NCBI RefSeq assembly: GCF_000417875.1
Contig: NW_006920882.1
Coordinates: forward strand, 1-64,000
Reading direction: 5' to 3'
Length of the DNA: 64,000 nt
Origin: Pseudozyma flocculosa PF-1
Lineage: Eukaryota > Basidiomycota > Ustilaginomycetes > Ustilaginales > Ustilaginaceae
The position numbers were made by a program, and so were the translations under genes. Below are positions 56,801-64,000 of the stretch, piece after piece. The first letter of the stretch is position 1, and each line of letters starts with the position of its first letter. The notes beneath the pieces are model-generated. The model had not been told where the DNA came from and ran no database searches. It worked only from the letters and a program-made list of their open reading frames with translations.

Positions 56801-57485
56801 GCCTGGAAGAGCAGACGGTGCGGCACCGCAGCCCCCCAGCCCCCCCGCCAGGTCCTCGAGGCCTTCCGTGACTTCCGCTGCCGGCCTCCCGCCCAATCTC
56901 GTCCTCCGACGGCCTTACCGAGCCAGCAGCCGAACGAAGCCAGATGCGCCGTCGCTTGAAGACACCGTACTTCTTCGTCCGGCGCGCCCATGTACCGCTA
57001 CCTGCTCGTCCGCAGAATCGAGATTGGGTATGTATGTGCTTCCGAAAGAGACCGGCCAACGAACTGTAACCGCACCTTCATCCTCACTTTACCTAAGATA
57101 GGTCATCTATGTACGGCGGGCCTGATCCAATTCAGCAGCAATCCGGTCATGGTGGACGACCATGCTCGGGGCACGGAAGCTGGTTGACAGTTCGGGCGGC
57201 GGCATCCGAAGTGTTTCTCTACATAGCTGCTGGGCGTCCGAGGCGAAGCGCAAAGATTTAGGGTGAGGTGGCATCGCGCCTGCGCAGTTCGCTCCCGAGC
57301 CCCTCCCTGCCTGCCTCGTCTCTGGGCCTTGACTGCGAGCGGGTTTGGTTCTTCCTACTCCGACCCCTTTTGCCACTGGGAGCCGAGATCGTCTCACTTC
57401 CGAAGTCGTCTTCTTGCTGCGCCGCGCCGCGATCCTTTGCGGCTCCCTGGGACAAGCAGAAGCTAAAGCAAGGGCCTTTGCTCTG

Positions 57486-57525
57486 CTTTGCTTTGCTTTG
57501 CTTTGCTTTGCTTTGCGTTGCTTTG
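57486..57525. repeat. CTTTG pentanucleotide repeat
   Basis: Six perfect CTTTG units, one CGTTG variant and one more CTTTG, within the gene-free tract. Confidence 0.85.
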
Positions 57526-60500
57526 ATGTCGTTCGGAACGAGGGGGCCGTGGGACGGGAAAGGCGATTATTGGCGTTTCTTCAGCTCCGAAGCAGCGAGC
57601 GGACCGAGCCGATCGGCCCCAACGCAGCGCATGTGCCGACCGATTCAACCTCGCGCGCACGAGGCCTGCCTGCGCCCCCCTGCTTAAAGCCGCTTCCTTA
57701 CCCCGTCGGACGACGAGTGACACGGCATGGCATGGCATGGCAAGGGCCGACTGCGGCTGCACTGCGCTGCATGAAAAACCTTTCCTCGAACCCGGCATGC
57801 ACCGCAGCTGATGAAGTGAAGTGACACCGACTGACCGACCGACCGACTGGCGGGTACGTGCTTCGTGGCTGGTTGAGCCTGGCCTCGGTCGCCCCGACGG
57901 GAATCTGGTTCCGGTTGGCACCGCAGCATCGTATCGCCATCTATCCCACCTTTCGGGCTTGCCGAGGGGATGCATGCAGCTCGCCCGCCTGGGCCCGGAA
58001 CCTGGCCGGGCGTCCTCTCGGCTCGAGGACACGGGGAGGGGGCCGATGGGGTGCTTCGCCTCTCTTTCTCGCTCCCGAACGACAACACGGCATGCGCCAC
58101 CCCCCAGCCTTTGGCCTTTGACCGGGTTCGCCTCTCGCTCAATCGCCAGCCAACCATCGATTGACCAGGCGCGGTGAAGAGTGCGCCGTGGAGGGCCTGA
58201 ACTGGCCGCTTGTGCGCGAGGAAGGCGAAACCAACCTAGGCATCATACGGTGGGTTGAGCCAGCTGGTTGACCTTGCTTGCTTGGCGCCCTGCTCACTGC
58301 TGGCGGAGTCGACGGCTTGCCCGATCCCAAAATGCGCCGCTGGCTTCCCCTTGCCATCTTCGGACATGCCGAAAAGGACCATACGTGCGGGCGGGCCGGA
58401 CATAAGCATCGCAGTCGAGGCTCATCTCCTTACCGCCTCTCAAACCTTGCACGGCATCGATGTTGCTCGCCTGTCGGACCTAGGTCTGGTTCCCGTACTG
58501 CTGTTCTACTCGCCGCTTGGCGGCCCGATGGCCTGGACCTTTGGGGCTACCGTAGCGGCTAGAGCCGAGGCGGACGGCAGCTTCCAGGCGGGAAGGCTAG
58601 GCTAGGCTGCTCCCATCGTGCTCCTGTAGGTAGATGGCGACTGAACGTGAGCCGCGTCACAGCTTCCGAGATCCCTCTCTCGATCCGCGCTCCTCCCTGG
58701 CCCTTCTCGATCCCGTCTCTTGGTCGCGCCAAGGTCGAGGACGGGCCAAGGAAACGCCAGTAACGCCAGTGGGTACTGTTCCCACGAGGGGCGTCCAAAT
58801 TGCGACCTGAGCTGCTTCGCTACCGCACACGCGGCGCTCGAACGCGAAAAAGGAATATACACTTATGTACATACATACATGTACCTCACGGCGGCCGACC
58901 GATCAGCCACGATAGACAGCACATGCACTATTCTTGAGTACGTTCATACGTCGGGAGAGAAAGGCCGCCTGCGTAGATTGAGTCGGAGCCGGGTTCGGAG
59001 GCCGGGTTGGACCGGGTACGGCACCTACGGCACCTACCTACGTACACACGCAAGCTCGACCCTGGGACCAAGGCCAAGTAGTGACTTGGCGGTGCTTGAC
59101 CATCCTAGCCTAGAGGCAAGATGTACCTATTGTCGATGCTGACCCCATCGCGCCATCAGCTGCCTCGGCGTGCGGTGCTTGAATCTACGTTAGCTTCGGT
59201 CAGTGTTCGGCCGCCAGCGATCCCGACTCGATCTCACTCCCGCGCCGCCGAGGTTCTTAGCTGATCACGCCGCGGCCTATCCCCTTTCGCGTCCAGGGTC
59301 GGGATGCGAGCCATGGCCGATCAACCGTGGGCGGCCTTTCTTGGCTCACCACACCGTAATCGTATCCAACCGGAACTTGAGTCTCGTCCGGAACCCTCGT
59401 CTCCGACCTTACCTACCGGAATGGGTGTCTTTGCATTCCCTCTCCGCCCTAACTACACATGTATGTGCAGAGCACTGTATGTACCTACAGTACCCTGCCC
59501 GCTGTAGGCGATCCCACACCGCGGGGCGGGCGGATCGAATCAAAAGAAGGCAGGCCAGGCCAGGGCATGTAACATACAGTACGGGTGTTGGGCGCAGCGC
59601 CATGTGATACATATCCGGTTTGTGGGTACCCATCCAAACATGACGGCATCACCGGACGCGGAAGCGGGGGCCGTCCTCCCGCGTCCCCTAACTGGTGAGC
59701 GAGCAGTCCCATCACCCGCGCCCCCGCCTTCCTCTGGCGCCCATGTACCGCTAGCGCCGTTGATGCGCACCCATCCCCCCCCCTCCCCCATGCCCCGGGC
59801 GTGTGATAATCAATATATGTGCCCCTAGTGCCTTGGTCTGGACCGGCCAGAGTAGTGTCGGGGACTCAATCACGCCTGCCTGCCTTCCTACCTACCTGCA
59901 ACGGCTCAGCCGAGGGTATTGGCATGTTACAGGGAACGGCAGCAGATGGACCACGGCATCACCCTCCTCTCTCCTTATCGGACTTCCATCAAAACCCGCC
60001 ATCTCCACGGACTTGCTCGCCACCCCCAGAAAAAGACGCTAGAGGTTTTGGTTGGTACGGTGCTGTGCTGTACTCTTACGGTACCGATATGGATGTGCTG
60101 TCTGGCTGATCGAGGCTCGGCCGGAAGGAAAAGGAGCGTAGGACGCCGGACGACGTAGCCGGCGGACCGGTGGGGGTGCTTCTACGTACGGTATGACGTG
60201 GCCGACACCCACCTACCCACCTACGCTGCCGCAGTAGGTTGGGTAGCGTCCGCCGTGGTACGGTACGAGATAGGTACTACGACTGTAGAGGGGTCAGGGT
60301 GGGGAAGAAGACGAAGACGAACGACTGGGCCAAAGGGGGAAAGAAAGCTTGCTGGCGAATACGGTGACGCGGTGGTATGACGGGAACGAGGTGAGAAGGT
60401 GCCAAGTACAGGGTAGAGATGGATCCGGTGGGAACGGGGACGGGAACGGTGGCGCAGACCGATGATGGGTGCCGCTGGTTGCTGACTGGTTTACTCGATT

Positions 60501-60651
60501 GACTGAGAGGGATGCGATGCTTTTGAGACTGGTTGCTCGGTGGTATGGAGACGATGCTGCTGCTGTCGCCCCGGCTGTCGGCATTTGTCGACGACGGACG
60601 TCAGTCGTACGTCGGCAGGCGATCGAGCGATGTCGAGGATGCCAGGGACGG

Positions 60652-63072
60652 CTACTTGCTGCTCCACTGCTCCTCGGTCGTGACGATCAGGATGCCGCTG
60701 AGGTCGACGGCGTTGCCACCGCGGCTCTTGAAGCCGTTGCGCACGGTCGACGAGAAGCCCTGGCGGGCCGGAGGCGCGAGCGCAGCACGGTTGCTCGATT
60801 CGGCCTCGCCGACGCTGGGGCCGTCCTTGAGCGAGTTGTTGCGGCCATGCCACATCCTCTGGCCCTCGAGGTTGGCCGAGCCCGACTTGGCGGTGCGTGC
60901 GTGGGCCATCTCCGGGCTCGACGGGGTGCGCGTGTTGTCGCTCGACGTGGCGCGGTTCTGGATCGCGGCCCTCGTGCTGCCGTTGGCGCCGAGGTCGCCA
61001 CCGACGTCACCGTCCGCCTCATCGGTCTGAGTTGGCACCGTGGCACCCGCAGCCGCCTCGGCATCGTCGTGTCCGACGACAAAGACGGCGCCGTTGTCGC
61101 CAGTCGAGCTGCGCGCCGCCGCCGGGTGTTCCATGTCCTGCGCCTGCGCCTGCCTCTGCTCGCGCTGCAGCTCCTGCTGCTGTTCCTGCTCGAGCGACGG
61201 CGACATGGCCTGCTGCGGCGTCATCTCAAAGGCGGCCTCCTCGTCGACCTTCCTGGGGCTCGACCTGACCCCGGGAGCGTAGGGCGGCAGCTTGCGCGTC
61301 GAGAGGACGCTGCCGGAGCGTCCGCGGCCGTAGCTGAGGAACGGGGGCTGGTCGGCGTCGAGCAGGTCCTCGCCCGACGTCGTGACCGAGGCGCTCTTCC
61401 TCAGGCTCTGGCGCGTGAGGTGCTTGTGCTGGCTCATCATGCCGCTGGTGCCGCCCTTGCTGACCTCGTAGTCGACCTCGATGCCGCACGTGGGGCAGCT
61501 ATGGAACTGGTTGCAGGCCGACGAGTGGTGGTGGCCCGTGGTGGCGCGGTGCTTGGACTGGCGGTCGGATCGGATCGCCGGCCAGAGGCACGCAAAGGCG
61601 GCGCAGGCGACGTGGAGGTGGATTGTGGTGGCGAAGACGTAGCCCTCAATGTCCGGGCGGTAGTGGCTCACCTGCATCGTGATGAGCGCGATGAGGAAGA
61701 AGGACGGGATGGCGAAAGACGCCAGGGCGCTGTACATGATGGTGCGAAGCGTCGAGAGCAGCGAGCCGCTGATGTGCTTCTCGTCACCCCATCCCCAGCC
61801 GAGTCCGTAGAGCTTGTAGAGGAGGAAGATGGTGCAGTACAGCTGGTCGGACAGCATCACCGCCCACTCGACCACGGCGTACTGCACCTGGTTGACGCGG
61901 TAGATGATGCTGTTCATGTCCGGGGCGTTGTCAGTCGCCTGCCAGCAAAAGTGGATGTAGAGGCTGCCGGAGGCGGGAAAGGCGAGGGGCAAGTTGCGGC
62001 GTTGAGAGGGTGTCAGACGGGCCTCAACGACCATCAACCAGCAACGCGTCCGATCTTCGACGCTGCGGCGTGCTCACACGATGAAGACCATCCGGACGAT
62101 CTTGGACAGGACGGGGTAGGCGATGATCAGCGCCGGCTTCCAGCGCGGAGCCGAACCGCGCGGGTAAAAGGCCAAGATCCTCAGGATCAGGGTGAAGTCG
62201 CAGAGGAACGGGATCACTGCGGGCGGCAGAAAGCGATGCAGGCCAGCGGCACAGAACGTCAATGGATGCGCACTCCGACCTCGCACGAGGTCAAGGCGTC
62301 GATTCAAGGCTCACTCACCCATCGAGAGCGTGATCAGGGTCGTGTAGCGGATGCGATCACTACGCGTCGTCGAAATGACAGAAGGGCAGAAGGTCGGCTC
62401 GAGGTCAACCTCTGCTGCCGCCCAGATCGTCGCGATCCCAGGTGCCTGACTCACATGCCGCTCTCTGGCTTGACGACAAGGTCGCGATTCTGGGAGCTGC
62501 AAGTGGGTGCGCAAGAAAGGAGAGCGACGCAGCAGGCACGGCGTCAGCAAGGCTCCAACTTGTATGAGCTGCCGCTGTCGAGAAACTCACATGTTGACAG
62601 CGGCGGCGGCGATGCAGAGGAGGGATGCCACCAGGAGGATGGCAAAGATGGGCGAGCGTCGGATGCGGGGCGAGGCGATGAAGCCCATGAAGCTGCAGGT
62701 GGAGCGAGGCGGGCGCAAGCGAAAGAGGGCGAGGCATACGTTGACGGCGATCAGCGGACGGCGATCGCAGCAGACCTTTCGAGTCGCCTTTGCTCTCCTT
62801 CTCGTCTAGGACCGTCGATACCCACGCAATCAGAGAGATGACCGACAAGGTCAAGGTGAGATCTGGAAGACGTCGAGATGGGATAGGCCAAGTACGCGTC
62901 GCGTGCGGTCAGCGCGGGTGAGCGCATCAAAGGCCCCGACAGTGACGTGGTGCTTACAGAGGATGATGAAGGCGATGGCGTAGGCGACGGCGCCCTGGTA
63001 TGCCGCCATGGCTGCCGCCGCTTCCGCTGCTGCGTCGGCGGCAGCGTCCCTGCCGATGAGGACCTCAAACAT
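60652..63072 (-). CDS. Seven-transmembrane receptor-like protein, 593 aa
   Basis: Predicted as complement(join(60652..61909, 62078..62216, 62319..62414, 62455..62489, 62591..62692, 62826..62862, 62958..63072)). Seven hydrophobic helices lie at about 27-52, 65-90, 120-146, 155-180, 186-212, 228-255 and 264-288 (for example AIAFIILYLTLTLSVISLIA; IPFLCDFTLILRILAFYP; IPSFFLIALITMQV; ATTIHLHVACAAFACLWP). A cytosolic tail of about 300 residues follows. It has a CPTCGIEVDYE patch, a Gln-rich segment likely to coil (LEQEQQQELQREQRQAQAQD) and Ser/Thr-rich stretches. The layout is that of a G-protein-coupled receptor, but I cannot assign a class. It is not recognisably Ste3, Ste2, a cAMP receptor or an opsin. 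Exons 3-7 are well fixed by frame. The 37-nt exon 2 and 35-nt exon 4 were chosen because they alone keep the helices in frame. Confidence 0.72.
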
Positions 63073-64000
63073 GGCGGTGGGCAGACCGATTGGCGTGCGG
63101 ACACACCGAAGGCGATGAACGAGTGAAGAGTGGACGAGGCCGTCGGCCGCAGCGAGCGCGGCTTTGATGAGGTGGAAGAGGCTGCACGAGCTTGTCCAGA
63201 TGGGACTTGGATGCCGGAGGAGCGTTCAACAGGGACCGAAGATGGAAGGGAACAACAGGGCGGGCCAGAGGGGAGGATGGATCGGGATGGTAGGGCGGAA
63301 CGAACCGTCATGGCAGAAGAGGCCTGCCTCTTTATAGTAATGGCAAGCCAAGCAGAAGGATGGACAGAGCCTTGAGTCTTGCGGTGTGTCTTGCCCCAGG
63401 GGCGGTCCCGCCCTGGGCCATGCTCAACTTCGGCATCATTGGCGTGGCGGCCTGGGGCTGAAGTCCGACCTCGAAGCATCCCTGCAGCATCCCGGCGAGC
63501 TCAGGTACGAGGCGCTTCCGCAACAGGACCGATAGGAAGTGCTCGACTCGTCTGCCACTCTGATGCAGCCAGAGCAGCTAGCTCTGCCTGCCTGGTATCC
63601 GGGGGGCGAAGTTGGTCAACGTGGCACCTTGGTTGCGGCGACAGTTTCTTTCATGTGCCTGCCTGGCCTGGCGTGAGAAGGAGAGGCGTCGGGTGGCATG
63701 CAACATTGAACGCCAGACGTCGAGGTGGCAGCGATCCGTGCTGGTGGGAGGTGGCTTTTGGGCCGTCTTTTGCTGCTGCCTTGCCGTGACATCGCAGGCC
63801 GACCTGGCTCATACCAGCTGCTTAGCTTGAACGCCTTGCACCGTATTGAACCACACAGGGGCAAGGTGGTCGGGGGTGCGTTCCCGCTCTCTCACGGCAA
63901 AGAAGCGCAAGGAGGAGCTGTGGGCGTGATAGGGTACAACGGGCGGCGTGCGTGCGTGCATGGTGAGCGTTTCCGGTGCTTCTTGCTTCTGTTGAACCCC
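63073..64000. promoter_or_regulatory. Upstream flank of the seven-helix gene
   Basis: Nothing recognisable as a gene lies between the start codon and the window end. Short frames on both strands are unconserved. It presumably includes the promoter of the seven-helix gene. Confidence 0.35.

Larger units (their letters stand above)
50146..60651. other. 10.5-kb tract with no recognisable gene
   Basis: The tract lies upstream of the zinc-cluster gene and downstream of the seven-helix gene, both on minus. I read the frames on both strands. All are short or Arg/Ala/Pro/Cys-rich shadows without family motifs, plausible starts or splice structure. I see no tRNA, rRNA, transposase or reverse transcriptase. 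The sequence carries many short tandem repeats: CAAG near 51300-51325, GAGGGC at 51455-51481, CATCG at 53781-53810, CTTTG at 57486-57525, GGCAT near 57724-57742. In its right part (58.8-60.3 kb) there are many GTAC/TACGTA/CCTAC motifs. It could be a long regulatory region, non-coding transcripts, or a structural element such as a centromere. The sequence alone does not decide. Confidence 0.6.

Noticed and set aside
56179..56991. 270-codon minus-strand frame in the gene-free tract
   Set aside because: Mixed composition but no recognisable motif, and overlapping frames of similar length exist on both strands. Kept out for lack of evidence.
62693..62825. Reading the seven-helix gene through its second intron
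   Set aside because: The frame stays open for a while but loses the second helix. Splicing at GTGGGT (62825) to the CAG before 62692 restores continuous helices.
60652..63072. Mating-type locus with a pheromone receptor (Ste3) near a regulator gene
   Set aside because: The seven-helix protein does not show Ste3 lines, no CAAX pheromone precursor was found nearby, and no homeodomain pair is present.

Overview
The window reads as GC-rich nuclear DNA from a basidiomycete fungus, most likely of the smut type (Ustilaginomycotina). This is inferred from gene content and style, not from a database match. Genes are dense and sit on both strands. Introns are short, about 70-350 bases, mostly with GTGAGT-like donors and CAG acceptors. 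Several of the three tRNA genes and most protein genes are split. Many proteins carry long Ala/Ser/Thr/Asp low-complexity tracts. There are no operons, CRISPR arrays or recognisable transposons.

Layout. 1-460: an intron-bearing tRNA-Pro(AGG) on the minus strand beside a (CCCCTA)4 tract. 460-11 kb: an F-box/WD-repeat protein, a CaMKK-type kinase and the mRNA guanylyltransferase (CEG1). 11.6-16 kb: ZPR1 and a SET-type histone chaperone, divergent. 18-24 kb: an unrecognised 1058-residue membrane protein, tRNA m7G methyltransferase TRM8 and a complex I NDUFB10-like subunit. 24.6-28.2 kb: prefoldin 2 and fimbrin (SAC6). 28.6-35.3 kb: intron-bearing tRNA-Asp and tRNA-Arg flank the proteasome beta5 subunit PRE2, a small CYSTM protein and homoisocitrate dehydrogenase LYS12. 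35.6-41.9 kb: splicing factor PRP17/CDC40 and ribosome-biogenesis factor SGD1/NOM1, divergent across about 300 bases. 42-47.6 kb: KRE6 and ROT1, both linked to beta-1,6-glucan, divergent across about 2.1 kb. 48-50.1 kb: a Zn2Cys6 transcription factor. 50.1-60.6 kb: a tract of about 10.5 kb in which I find no gene. 60.6-63.1 kb: a seven-transmembrane receptor-like protein in seven exons.

Most genes are single-copy housekeeping functions: capping, splicing, ribosome assembly, tRNA modification, protein folding and turnover, actin bundling, lysine synthesis and respiration. Two regions stand out. The KRE6-ROT1 pair puts two cell-wall genes on one shared upstream region. The long empty tract lies upstream of the Zn2Cys6 regulator and downstream of the seven-helix protein; such a tract is exceptional among genes otherwise spaced 0.3-2.4 kb apart.

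Exon coordinates were derived by hand from splice motifs, reading frame and remembered family conservation. They are predictions without transcript support.
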